NCBI GenBank assembly: GCA_023475455.1
Contig: JAMCVR010000142.1
Span: forward strand, 1 to 8,780
Direction: 5' to 3'
From: Thermoplasmatota archaeon
Lineage (GTDB): Bacteria; Pseudomonadota; Gammaproteobacteria; Burkholderiales; Thiobacillaceae
DNA length: 8,780 nucleotides
Part shown: positions 1 to 6,525 of the stretch, one piece after another
Layout: each line of letters starts with the position of its first letter
Position numbering within the stretch: the first letter of the stretch is position 1
Notes under the pieces: generated by a model
The model's database searches: none
The model's input: only the letters and a program-made list of their open reading frames with translations
Told to the model about the DNA's origin: nothing
Translations under genes and position numbers: made by a program

Positions 1-107
1 TACGAGTAGAAAATCACGGAATGGCTGTTTTTGAGCGCAAACCCCAACACCAGCAGAAACACCAGCAATTTCGCCAGGAGGCCCAGATAGTGCGTTAAAT
101 TTTTCAT
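1..107 (-). CDS. lapA: Partial second copy of lapA (N-terminal 35 codons)
   Basis: The frame opens with ATG at 107-105 and gives 35 residues identical to the complete lapA at 1118-1399 (MKNLTHYLGLLAKLLVFLLV onward) before it runs off the window. Its ATG overlaps the TGA of the truncated lapB (ATGA, positions 107-104), so in a real duplication it could be translated by coupling to that gene. There is no promoter of its own in the copied segment. Whether it continues as a full gene cannot be seen. If the repeat is an assembly artefact, this gene copy does not exist. Confidence 0.55.
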   Translation of the reverse strand, partial: MKNLTHYLGLLAKLLVFLLVLGFALKNSHSVIFYS

Positions 108-127
108 GTGTGTGCGCCAGGAAGTTC
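1..127. repeat. Direct repeat copy 1 (127 bp, perfect), reaches the window edge
   Basis: Bases 1-127 are identical to 1293-1419 (offset 1292); the first mismatch is at 128 (c) against 1420 (g). The copy carries the first 35 codons of lapA plus 20 bases of its leader, in the same orientation as copy 2. It starts at base 1, so its true left end cannot be seen. It joins directly onto a prematurely ended lapB. Either an assembly overlap or the edge of a tandem duplication would produce this. Confidence 0.97.
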
Positions 128-1114
128 CGCATTGACGAGTTCGGCTTCCAGCAGGCGATCCAGGGTACGCAGGCTGGGATTGCGCCGCAGTTCCTCGCGC
201 GCAAGCTGGCTGGCGGCGGCGGCGCCTTCGGTTTCGGATACCGCCAGATAGAGCGCGCCGAACACGTCCTGCGACGGTTGCCGCGCGTACAGGGCGCGCA
301 GCCACTGCACGCCTTCGGCCAGCCGCCCCAGCTGGCGATAGCTGCCGAGCACGCGGTCGACCACCAGCGCCATGTGCGCCGCGCTCTGCGTTTCGACCAG
401 GCGCCAGTCGGCAATGGCGGCCTCGTGCCGTCCTGCCGCCGCGTCCAGATCGCCCGCCATCAGGTTGGCGCGTACCGACTGCCGATTGGCCGAGAGCGCC
501 TGCTGCAGATGCGCCGTGGCAGCGTCGGGATGGCCTTTCGCCGCTTCCAGCAGCGCCAGTTCGCAATAAAAGTGGGCGATGTCGGCGTTCAATGGTTTGC
601 TGGTGTCCTTTTCCAGCAGGCGCGCCGCATCGATGGCCTTCTGCCAGTCTTTTTCCTGCACGTAGATTTCCAGCAGGTAGGTGCGCGCCAGGCCGTGCTG
701 CGACGTTTCCAGGAGCTTGCCGAACACCTGTTCGGCGCGGTCGAGCAGGCCCGCCTTCAGGTAGTCCTGCCCCAGCTCGCTCATCGCGCGCAGGCGCTGC
801 TCTTCGGCGAGGCCTTCGCGCTCCAGCAGATTCTCGTGCATGCGGATGGCGCGGTCGAGTTCGCCGCGGCGGCGAAACAGGCCGCCCAGCGCAAAGTGCA
901 GGTCGATGGTTTCGGGTTCGAGCTTGACGACTTCGAGAAAGGCCTCGATGGCCTTGTCGGGCTGCTCGTTGAGCAGGAAATTCAGCCCGCGGAAATACGA
1001 ATTGGGCAGCGCGCGCGATTCGGTCACCACCTGACGGATGTCGACCCGTGCAGCCAGCCAGCCCAGCACAAAGAACAGGGGGAAGGCCAGCAGCCACCAG
1101 AACTCGAATTCCAT
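104..1114 (-). CDS. lapB: Lipopolysaccharide assembly protein LapB (YciM), C-terminally truncated
   Basis: LapB is an inner-membrane TPR protein that, in enterobacteria, restrains LpxC levels with FtsH and coordinates LPS synthesis with export. Residues 1-20 form an N-terminal membrane anchor (MEFEFWWLLAFPLFFVLGWL). Residues about 35-320 are a TPR solenoid with clear LapB signatures: GLNFLLNEQPDKAIEAFLEV, LFRRRGELDRAIRMHENLL and IAHFYCELALLEAAKGHPDAA. The start ATG lies 3 bases after the lapA stop. The product is 336 aa against about 389 in E. coli. Homology ends at residue 329; the last seven residues (ELPGAHT) come from the copied lapA leader at 1-127. Missing are roughly 55 residues that normally hold the rubredoxin-like zinc module with two CxxC pairs, needed for function in E. 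coli. Identity is firm; the truncation may be an assembly artefact. Confidence 0.9.
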   Translation of the reverse strand: MEFEFWWLLAFPLFFVLGWLAARVDIRQVVTESRALPNSYFRGLNFLLNEQPDKAIEAFLEVVKLEPETIDLHFALGGLFRRRGELDRAIRMHENLLEREGLAEEQRLRAMSELGQDYLKAGLLDRAEQVFGKLLETSQHGLARTYLLEIYVQEKDWQKAIDAARLLEKDTSKPLNADIAHFYCELALLEAAKGHPDAATAHLQQALSANRQSVRANLMAGDLDAAAGRHEAAIADWRLVETQSAAHMALVVDRVLGSYRQLGRLAEGVQWLRALYARQPSQDVFGALYLAVSETEGAAAASQLAREELRRNPSLRTLDRLLEAELVNAELPGAHT

Positions 1115-1117
1115 TGC

Positions 1118-1399
1118 TCAGACCACGCTGATGTCGGTGGTGGGTTCCAACTCGGCTGCCTGCGATTTTTTCGCCGCTTCACGCCGCAGCCGGAACAAGG
1201 TCGGCAACAGGGCCAGCAAGCCAGTCAGCGCGCCCAGCACAAAAGCCAGTCCCAGCATGACGATCAACGGCGCCTGCCACAGGTAGCCCAGATACGAGTA
1301 GAAAATCACGGAATGGCTGTTTTTGAGCGCAAACCCCAACACCAGCAGAAACACCAGCAATTTCGCCAGGAGGCCCAGATAGTGCGTTAAATTTTTCAT
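1118..1399 (-). CDS. lapA: LapA-family (DUF1049) inner-membrane protein
   Basis: A 93-residue protein with two hydrophobic helices (about residues 8-25 and 43-66), the short KNSHSVIFYSYLG turn between them, and a charged cytoplasmic tail beginning FRLRREAAKK. This is the LapA (YciS/DUF1049) pattern, and the family usually sits directly before lapB, as here (3-base gap). In E. coli LapA acts with LapB in LPS assembly. The ATG at 1399-1397 has no strong Shine-Dalgarno sequence. A terminator and promoter-like boxes upstream suggest that lapA-lapB form their own transcription unit, separate from rpsA-ihfB. The first 35 codons are duplicated at the left edge of the window. Confidence 0.92.
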   Translation of the reverse strand: MKNLTHYLGLLAKLLVFLLVLGFALKNSHSVIFYSYLGYLWQAPLIVMLGLAFVLGALTGLLALLPTLFRLRREAAKKSQAAELEPTTDISVV

Positions 1400-1419
1400 G
1401 TGTGTGCGCCAGGAAGTTC
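1293..1419. repeat. Direct repeat copy 2 (127 bp), native location at the lapA start
   Basis: This is the second copy of the repeat at 1-127. It lies in its expected context: the 5' end of a complete lapA, downstream of a terminator and a likely promoter. The right boundary (1419/1420) falls between the proposed -10 box (1424-1429) and the lapA start codon, so copy 1 carries the leader but not the promoter. Confidence 0.97.
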
Positions 1420-1423
1420 GCCC

Positions 1424-1451
1424 ATTTTACCCGCGCAACGCCAATCGCCAA
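1424..1451 (-). promoter_or_regulatory. Candidate sigma-70 promoter for lapA-lapB
   Basis: Read on the minus strand, TTGGCG (1451-1446) and TAAAAT (1429-1424) are separated by 16 bases, an acceptable -35/-10 pair. The -10 differs from consensus at one base. Transcription would start near 1417, giving a leader of about 18 bases before the lapA ATG. The placement just after an intrinsic terminator supports it. There is no experimental evidence, and the -35 is only a partial match. Confidence 0.45.
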
Positions 1452-1481
1452 GGAAAACGGCGCCTCGCGGCGCCGCTTCCT
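1450..1481 (-). terminator. Rho-independent terminator after the rpsA-ihfB unit
   Basis: On the minus strand, CGGCGCC (1475-1469), a GCGA tetraloop (1468-1465) and GGCGCCG (1464-1458) form a perfect 7-bp GC stem capped by a GNRA loop. TTTTCCTT follows at 1457-1450. An A-rich flank (GGAAG, 1480-1476) can lengthen the stem by pairing with the T tract. It is about 80 bases past the ihfB stop, so it would end transcripts that read through rpsA-ihfB. Confidence 0.82.
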
Positions 1482-1493
1482 GGATCTTGCTGT

Positions 1494-1519
1494 CCTTGCC
1501 CGCTACTCTACCCGCAAGG
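1494..1519. other. Small stem-loop in the ihfB-lapA gap
   Basis: CCTTGC at 1494-1499 is complementary to GCAAGG at 1514-1519, with a 14-base loop. There is no T tract. It lies between the ihfB-proximal hairpin and the intrinsic terminator. It could simply be part of a structured 3' UTR; a 6-bp stem with this loop may also be chance. Confidence 0.35.
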
Positions 1520-1526
1520 GGCAGGC

Positions 1527-1562
1527 CGTGGTTGTAAAGACGCTGAAGCGTCAACAACCACG
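1527..1562. repeat. Inverted repeat / hairpin just after the ihfB stop
   Basis: CGTGGTTGT (1527-1535) is the exact reverse complement of ACAACCACG (1554-1562). Inside it, GACGC (1539-1543) pairs with GCGTC (1548-1552) around a TGAA loop, with a small AAA/A internal bulge. The structure begins one base past the ihfB stop codon. No T tract follows on the minus strand, so it looks more like a 3'-end stabiliser or small palindromic element than a classical terminator. Confidence 0.7.
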
Positions 1563-1563
1563 C

Positions 1564-1848
1564 TCAAAGCGGAAAATCCACCCGGTCGCGCAGTTCCTTG
1601 CCCGCCTTGAAGTGCGGCACATACTTGGCGGGCACCTGCACGCGCTCGCCCGACTTGGGATTGCGCCCGAGGCGGGCGGGGCGGAAGCTCAGGCTGAAGC
1701 TGCCGAAACCGCGGATTTCGATGCGCTCGCCGCGCGACAGGTTCTTCGCCAGCGCGTCGAGGATCGTCTTCACCGCCATCTCGATATCCGCAACCGAAAA
1801 TTGCGAATGCCGCGCCGCCAGTTGAGCAATCAGCTCGGACTTGGTCAT
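1564..1848 (-). CDS. ihfB: Integration host factor beta subunit
   Basis: IHF-beta pairs with IHF-alpha (IhfA) to form a nucleoid protein that bends DNA sharply at specific sites and acts in transcription, recombination and replication. The 94-residue length is exactly that of E. coli IhfB. The start [11 protein letters not shown], the [14 protein letters not shown] saddle and the RNPKSG arm tip with the intercalating Pro64 are diagnostic of the HU/IHF family. A position directly after rpsA is the conserved location of the beta subunit and separates it from HU and IhfA. The ATG lies 3 bases past the rpsA stop with only a weak upstream ribosome site, so translation probably follows that of rpsA. 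Confidence 0.97.
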   Translation of the reverse strand: MTKSELIAQLAARHSQFSVADIEMAVKTILDALAKNLSRGERIEIRGFGSFSLSFRPARLGRNPKSGERVQVPAKYVPHFKAGKELRDRVDFPL

Positions 1849-1851
1849 GGA

Positions 1852-3573
1852 TTACTCGGCGTTCTTGTTGTCGAGCTTGGCTTTCAGCAGCGCGCCGAGG
1901 TTGGTCGAACCGCTGGCGGCCGCCGCGGATTCGGCGGCGAATTTCTTCATCGCGGAATCCTGCTCGGTCATGTCCTTGGCCTTGATCGACAGGTTGATCA
2001 CGCGATTCTTGCGATCCACGTTGATGATCATGGCTTCGATTTCGTCGCCTTCCTTGAAGTGGCTGCGCATGTCCTCGACGCGGTCGCGCGAGACTTCGGA
2101 TGCGCGCAGGTAGCCTTCCATGTCGCTGTCCAGCTTCACGGTGGCGCCCTTGGCTTCCACGGTCTTGATGGTGCCCTTGACGATGCTGCCCTTCTCGTGG
2201 CCCGTCGCGTAGCTGGTCAGCGGGTCGCCTTCGAGCTGCTTGATGCCGAGCGAGATGCGCTCGCGCTCAAGGTCGATGCCCAGCACCACGGCCTCGACTT
2301 CCTGGCCCTTGCGGAAATTGCGCACGGCTTCTTCGCCGGGCACGTTCCACGACAGGTCGGACAGGTGAACCAGGCCGTCGATGCCGCCCGGCAGGCCGAT
2401 GAACACGCCGAAGTCGGTGATCGACTTGATCGCGCCGGAAACCTTGTCGCCCTTCTTGTGGTTCATCGCGAAGTCTTCCCACGGGTTGGACTTGCACTGC
2501 TTCATGCCGAGCGAGATGCGGCGCTTGTCTTCGTCGATGTCGAGCACCATGACTTCGACCTCGTCGCCCAGCTGCACCATCTTGGAAGGGCTGACGTTCT
2601 TGTTGGTCCAGTCCATTTCGGAGACGTGCACCAGGCCTTCGATACCTTCCTCGATTTCGACGAACGCGCCGTAGTCGGTCAGGTTGGCCACCTTGCCGAA
2701 CATGCGGGTGCCCTGCGGGTAGCGGCGTGCGATGCCCACCCACGGATCGTCACCCAGCTGCTTGAGGCCGAGGGACACGCGGTTCTTCTCGGTGTCGTAG
2801 CGCAGGATCTTGGCTTCCAGTTCCTGGCCGACGTGCACCACTTCGGAAGGATGCTTGACGCGACGCCAGGCCATGTCGGTGATGTGCAGCAGGCCGTCGA
2901 TGCCGCCCAGGTCCACGAACGCGCCGTAGTCGGTGATGTTCTTGACCACGCCCTTGACGATGGAGCCTTCCTTCAGGGTTTCCATCATCGCTTCGCGGTC
3001 GGCACCCATGGTCTCTTCCAGCACGGCGCGGCGCGACACCACGACGTTGTTGCGCTTGCGGTCGAGCTTGATGACCTTGAATTCCATTTCCCTGTATTCG
3101 AACGGCGTGGTGTCCTTGACCGGACGCATGTCCACCAGCGAACCCGGCAGGAAGGCGCGCAGGCCGCCCACCAGCACCGTCAGACCGCCCTTGACCTTGC
3201 CCTGCACCATGCCGGTGACGATGCGGCCTTCGTTCATCGCGGCTTCCAGATCCAGCCACGCGGCCAGCTTCTTGGCGCGCTCGCGCGACAGCTTGGTGGC
3301 GCCGAAGCCGTCCTCGATCGACTCGATGGCGACCGACACGAAATCGCCGACCCTGGCTTCGATTTCGCCCTGGTCGTTCTTGAATTCTTCAATGGGAATC
3401 AGGCTCTCGGACTTGAGGCCGGCGTTCACCGTCACGAAGTTGTTGTCGATGCCGATGATTTCGGCGGTGATGACCTCGCCCTGGCGCATTTCCTGGTGCG
3501 AGAGGGACTCTTCGAACAGGGCGGCAAAGCTTTCCATCGAAGCGGGGGCGGAAGAAGCGGTAGCAGTAGACAT
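1852..3573 (-). CDS. rpsA: 30S ribosomal protein S1
   Basis: S1 binds mRNA on the 30S subunit and helps unfold and place it for initiation. The 573 residues contain six S1/OB-fold domains, at about 31-97, 116-182, 202-271, 287-357, 374-445 and 461-530. Domains 3-5 carry the typical [23 protein letters not shown] style motifs, domains 1-2 are the divergent ribosome-binding pair, and domain 6 is weaker, as is usual. The length slightly exceeds the 557 of E. coli. The ATG at 3573 is preceded by GAAGG at 5-base spacing, a good ribosome site; an internal Met13 ([12 protein letters not shown]) is where family similarity becomes strong but lacks such support. The C-terminal tail is Ala-rich. S1 represses its own translation in E. 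coli; the leader here has small hairpins. Confidence 0.98.
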   Translation of the reverse strand: MSTATASSAPASMESFAALFEESLSHQEMRQGEVITAEIIGIDNNFVTVNAGLKSESLIPIEEFKNDQGEIEARVGDFVSVAIESIEDGFGATKLSRERAKKLAAWLDLEAAMNEGRIVTGMVQGKVKGGLTVLVGGLRAFLPGSLVDMRPVKDTTPFEYREMEFKVIKLDRKRNNVVVSRRAVLEETMGADREAMMETLKEGSIVKGVVKNITDYGAFVDLGGIDGLLHITDMAWRRVKHPSEVVHVGQELEAKILRYDTEKNRVSLGLKQLGDDPWVGIARRYPQGTRMFGKVANLTDYGAFVEIEEGIEGLVHVSEMDWTNKNVSPSKMVQLGDEVEVMVLDIDEDKRRISLGMKQCKSNPWEDFAMNHKKGDKVSGAIKSITDFGVFIGLPGGIDGLVHLSDLSWNVPGEEAVRNFRKGQEVEAVVLGIDLERERISLGIKQLEGDPLTSYATGHEKGSIVKGTIKTVEAKGATVKLDSDMEGYLRASEVSRDRVEDMRSHFKEGDEIEAMIINVDRKNRVINLSIKAKDMTEQDSAMKKFAAESAAAASGSTNLGALLKAKLDNKNAE

Positions 3574-3650
3574 TAAAACCTTCAGTCCGTCGGTGAGGAC
3601 GGGGTTGGTTGCACATCGCCAGCCTGCGGGCGCAGGACCGGCACGAGACG
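3574..3650 (-). promoter_or_regulatory. rpsA: rpsA leader with two small hairpins and a ribosome site
   Basis: This 77-base gap between cmk and rpsA is the only real gap among the genes from pheA to ihfB. It has two short stems: CCTGCG/CGCAGG at 3623-3636, and CCGTC/GACGG at 3587-3602. The second ends about 13 bases before the rpsA ATG, close to the GAAGG ribosome site. In E. coli the rpsA leader is a structured target of S1 autoregulation, so this is a plausible equivalent by position. I see no strong promoter boxes and no intrinsic terminator, so read-through from cmk is likely. Confidence 0.45.
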
Positions 3651-4355
3651 TTAATTACCTTGTTGGCTGCGGGCCTTGCATAAAGCGTAGTGCGCCAGCA
3701 CCGCCTGCACCGCCGACTCGATATCCATGTGGGTCGTGTCGAGCAACAGCGCATCGGCCGCGGGTTTGAGCGGCGCCACGGCGCGGGCCGTGTCGCGCGC
3801 ATCGCGCGCCTGCATATCAGCAACAAGGGCGGGGAGATTAGCAGAGTTCCCCTTTTCGATCAACTGCTTATACCGCCGCTCGGCACGCGCCTCCGCGCTG
3901 GCGGTGAGGAAGACCTTGGCCACCGCGTCGGCGAACACCACCGTGCCCATGTCGCGGCCGTCGGCCACCAGTCCGGGGGGCTGGCAATAGGCGCGCTGGC
4001 GGTCGAGCAGCGCCGCGCGCACCGCCGGCAGCGCCGCCACTTTCGAGGCGCCCTCGCCCACCGCCTCGGCGCGGATGGCGTCGGTGACGTTCTCCCCCGC
4101 CAGCCACACCGCGCCGTCGCGGAAGGTGGCCGGCAGCGTGGCCGCCAGTTCCGCCACCCGGGCTTCGTCATCCAGCGCCACCCCGCGCTTCATCGCCGAC
4201 AGCGCGGTCAGCCGGTACAGCGCCCCGCTGTCGAGAAAGTGAAAACCGAGCGCGGCCGCCACCCGCTCGGCGACGGTGCCCTTGCCCGACGCCGAGGGGC
4301 CGTCGATGGTGATAACCGGTGAGGAGTCAGGGGTGAGGGGTGAGGGGCGGGTCAT
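3651..4355 (-). CDS. cmk: Cytidylate (CMP/dCMP) kinase
   Basis: Phosphorylates CMP and dCMP with ATP in pyrimidine nucleotide salvage and supply. The 234 residues show [14 protein letters not shown] (P-loop at 19-27), LDSGALYR, the [11 protein letters not shown] motif (about 131-141) and [19 protein letters not shown], all typical of bacterial cytidylate kinases. The length is slightly above the usual 225-230 because the N-terminal [12 protein letters not shown] before the first beta strand is extra and is encoded by a degenerate 7-base repeat. The ATG overlaps the aroA stop (ATGA) and has no Shine-Dalgarno sequence, so translation is probably coupled. No alternative start lies between this ATG and the P-loop strand. 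cmk next to rpsA is conserved across proteobacteria. Confidence 0.96.
   Translation of the reverse strand: MTRPSPLTPDSSPVITIDGPSASGKGTVAERVAAALGFHFLDSGALYRLTALSAMKRGVALDDEARVAELAATLPATFRDGAVWLAGENVTDAIRAEAVGEGASKVAALPAVRAALLDRQRAYCQPPGLVADGRDMGTVVFADAVAKVFLTASAEARAERRYKQLIEKGNSANLPALVADMQARDARDTARAVAPLKPAADALLLDTTHMDIESAVQAVLAHYALCKARSQQGN
4317..4351. repeat. Degenerate heptamer repeat at the start of cmk
   Basis: On the plus strand, five 7-base units run in phase: CGGTGAG, GAGTCAG, GGGTGAG, GGGTGAG, GGGCGGG. Two are identical and the rest degenerate. Read in the coding sense (CTCACCC) they encode the cmk N-terminal residues [12 protein letters not shown]. The array touches the cmk start codon. 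The unit differs by one base from the CTCACGC array within aroA about 150 bases away. Confidence 0.75.
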
Positions 4356-5662
4356 CGTGCAATGCGGGCAAAGACCTTGAAATAGTCCGGAAAGGTTTTG
4401 TTCACGCACGCCGGATCGTTGATGCGCACCGGCACGCCGCCGAGCGCCACCAGCGACAGGCACATCGCCATGCGGTGGTCGTCGTAGGTGTCGATGCTTG
4501 CGTGAGGCGTGAGGCGTGAGGCGTGAGGCGGGGTGACTCGGATGTAATCTGCGCCCTCTTCCACCGTCGCGCCGACCTTGCGCAGCTCGGTCGCCATCGC
4601 CGCGATGCGGTCGGTTTCCTTCACCCGCCAGCTGGCGATGTTCCGCAGCGTGGTCGTGCCGTCGGCGAACAGCGCCGCCACCGCCAGCGTCATCGCGGCG
4701 TCGGGGATGGGGTTGCAGTCGAGGTCGATCGCCTTCAGCCGGCCATTCACCGGCGCGCGCGCCTCGATCCAGTTCGGCCCCATGTCGATCCGCGCACCCA
4801 TTTTCGCCAGCGCGTCGGCGAAGCGCACGTCGCCCTGCACGCTGTCGCGGCCCACGCCCTCCACCCGCACCGGGCCGCCACCGATGGCACCCGCGGCGAG
4901 AAAATACGACGCCGACGACGCGTCGCCCTCGACCCAGATTTCGCCGGGGCTCCGGTAACGCGCCGCCGCCGGCACGCCGAAACGTTGCCAGTCGTCACGC
5001 ACGATCTCCACGCCAAAGCGGCGCAGCATCGCCAGCGTAATCCCGATGTAGGGTTTGGAAATCAGCTCGCCCACGACCTCGATGGTGGTGTTGCGTTGCC
5101 GCAGCGGCAGCGCCATCAAGAGGCCGGTGAGGAACTGGCTCGACACGTTCCCGCGCACCTCGGTGACGTCGCCGGCAAGGTCTGCGGGGTGAATTTTCAG
5201 CGGCGGAAAGCCTTCCTGGCCGAGATAGTCGATGCGCGCGCCCAGCCGCCGCAAGGCGTCGACCAGGTCGCCGATCGGCCGCTCGTGCATTCGCGCCACG
5301 CCCTTCAACACGTATTCGCCTCCCGACAGGGCGCACGCGGCGGTCAGCGAACGGAACGCCGTGCCGGCATTGCCCAGAAACAGCTCGGCCTGCTTCACCG
5401 GAAACGCGCCGCCCACGCCCGTAATCTCGTAGTCGTCGGAATCGGCGCCAGCTGAATCTTTTTGGCGCGCCACGCCCACGCCCAGCGCGCGCAAGGCGTC
5501 GAGCATGAACCGGGTGTCGTCGGAGTCGAGCAGCGCGCGCACGATCGTCGTGCCTTTCGCCAGCGCCGCCAGCAGCAGCACGCGATTGGAAATGCTTTTG
5601 GAACCGGGCAGACGCACCGTGCCGCGCGCCGCGCTGCTTGCGGGTAAATCGAGAAATTCCAT
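4352..5662 (-). CDS. aroA: 3-phosphoshikimate 1-carboxyvinyltransferase (EPSP synthase), class I-like
   Basis: Transfers the enolpyruvyl group of PEP to shikimate-3-phosphate, the sixth shikimate step and the target of glyphosate. The 436 residues (E. coli 427) show [11 protein letters not shown] (Lys22, Ser23, Arg27), [13 protein letters not shown] (96-106), [32 protein letters not shown] (Asp321), WRVKETDRI (Glu349), [10 protein letters not shown] (about 391-400) and NKTFPDYF (Lys422). Ser105 stands where class I enzymes normally have Pro (E. coli Pro101). Residues about 378-388 ([11 protein letters not shown]) are encoded by a 7-base tandem repeat and replace the variable loop before DTYDDHR. 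The ATG shares its A with the tyrA stop (TGATG); the stop overlaps cmk. Unlike in Pseudomonas, it is not fused to TyrA. Confidence 0.97.
   Translation of the reverse strand: MEFLDLPASSAARGTVRLPGSKSISNRVLLLAALAKGTTIVRALLDSDDTRFMLDALRALGVGVARQKDSAGADSDDYEITGVGGAFPVKQAELFLGNAGTAFRSLTAACALSGGEYVLKGVARMHERPIGDLVDALRRLGARIDYLGQEGFPPLKIHPADLAGDVTEVRGNVSSQFLTGLLMALPLRQRNTTIEVVGELISKPYIGITLAMLRRFGVEIVRDDWQRFGVPAAARYRSPGEIWVEGDASSASYFLAAGAIGGGPVRVEGVGRDSVQGDVRFADALAKMGARIDMGPNWIEARAPVNGRLKAIDLDCNPIPDAAMTLAVAALFADGTTTLRNIASWRVKETDRIAAMATELRKVGATVEEGADYIRVTPPHASRLTPHASIDTYDDHRMAMCLSLVALGGVPVRINDPACVNKTFPDYFKVFARIAR
4500..4530. repeat. Heptamer tandem repeat inside aroA (4.4 copies)
   Basis: GCGTGAG occurs four times in a row without error (4500-4527), followed by a partial GCG. 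In the coding sense the unit is CTCACGC, and three units make seven codons, giving residues like [10 protein letters not shown] near 378-388 of AroA. It sits just upstream of the conserved [10 protein letters not shown] motif. Gain or loss of one unit would shift the frame before active-site residues. Confidence 0.95.
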
Positions 5663-6525
5663 CAGCGTCTCGTGTGTATCCAGTGATGACGCGCCTCGCG
5701 GGCGCGCGAAAAAACAGCCAGCAAGGCCTCGGCATCTTCGGCCGACACGGCGCTGCGTAGCGCTTGCAGCGCTGCGAGGTAGGCATCCAGTTCGGCCAGT
5801 ACCGCCTCGCGGTTCGCCAACGCGATGTCGCGCCACATCTCGGGACTGCTGCCGGCAATGCGGGTAAAATCGCGGAAGCCGCTGGCGGCGTAGCGAAAGA
5901 AAACATCCCCATCGGCGCGCTGCGCCAGTTCGTCCACCAGCGCGAACGCCGCCAGATGCGGCAAGTGGCTCACCGCCGCGAACACGCGGTCGTGCAGGTC
6001 GGCATCCAGCATTTCGACCTGCGCCCCGGCCGCCTCCCACAGCGCCTTGACGGTGGCGAGCGCCGCGGCGCGGGTGTCGGGTTGCGGCGTCAGCACCACT
6101 TTCTTGCCCTGGTACAGATCGGCGCGCGCGGCGCCGGGTCCGCTCTGTTCGGAGCCGGCGATCGGGTGGCCGGGCACGAAATCGGCAAAGCGGGCACCCA
6201 GCGCCGTGCGTGCCGCCGCGACGACGCTGGCCTTGGTGCTGCCGGCATCGGTGACGATGGCGCCGGCCTTCAGATGCGGCGCGAGCTGTTTCAATATGGC
6301 GTCGGTCTCGCCCACCGGCAGCGCCAGCAGGATGCAGTCGGCCTGGCCGGCCCCGGCCCAATCGACCGCGCGGTCGATCAGGCCGCGTTCAACCGCGGCA
6401 TCCAGGCTCGCCGGATTACGCTCCACCCCCAGCACCGTGCGCACGGCGCCGGCCCGTTTCAGGGCCAGGGAAAAGGAGCCGCCGATCAGGCCGGTGCCGA
6501 CGATGGCGAGCGTGTCGACGATCAC
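5662..6525 (-). CDS. tyrA: Prephenate (cyclohexadienyl) dehydrogenase
   Basis: Oxidatively decarboxylates prephenate (possibly arogenate) to the tyrosine precursor. The 287 residues start with a Rossmann fold, GTGLIGGS (10-17), with Glu35 at the end of beta 2 (GVERNP). VTDAGSTK (91-98), GHPIAGSE (119-126, catalytic His120) and VSHLPH (185-190) follow; the C-terminal half is the helical dimerisation domain. There is no N-terminal chorismate mutase and no C-terminal ACT domain, so it is the short, single-function form. The start is GTG at 6525, overlapping the hisC stop (GTGA), with GAAGG seven bases upstream. Cofactor and substrate preference cannot be fixed from sequence; the acidic residue after beta 2 hints at NAD. 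Confidence 0.95.
   Translation of the reverse strand: MIVDTLAIVGTGLIGGSFSLALKRAGAVRTVLGVERNPASLDAAVERGLIDRAVDWAGAGQADCILLALPVGETDAILKQLAPHLKAGAIVTDAGSTKASVVAAARTALGARFADFVPGHPIAGSEQSGPGAARADLYQGKKVVLTPQPDTRAAALATVKALWEAAGAQVEMLDADLHDRVFAAVSHLPHLAAFALVDELAQRADGDVFFRYAASGFRDFTRIAGSSPEMWRDIALANREAVLAELDAYLAALQALRSAVSAEDAEALLAVFSRAREARHHWIHTRR

Noticed and set aside
110..1390. A 426-codon plus-strand open frame across lapB and lapA
   Set aside because: It mirrors the TPR-coding strand, is Gln/Arg/Ala-rich, and has no motif; the minus-strand genes are clearly real.
1494..1562. A small RNA gene in the ihfB-lapA gap
   Set aside because: The hairpins lack a promoter of their own and look like the 3' UTR of the rpsA-ihfB transcript; support for an independent RNA is too weak.
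1402..3576. A 724-codon open frame on the plus strand, opposite rpsA and ihfB
   Set aside because: It is antisense to conserved rpsA and ihfB, rich in His, Ala, Val and Asp as expected from the reverse of high-GC codons, and shows no recognisable domain.
4317..4530. A CRISPR array or mobile element at the aroA/cmk junction
   Set aside because: The repeats are 7-base tandem units without spacers and are translated as part of AroA and Cmk; there is no transposase or terminal inverted repeat.
4523..5455. A 310-codon plus-strand open frame opposite aroA
   Set aside because: It is a His/Arg/Ala-rich shadow of aroA in a high-GC sequence.
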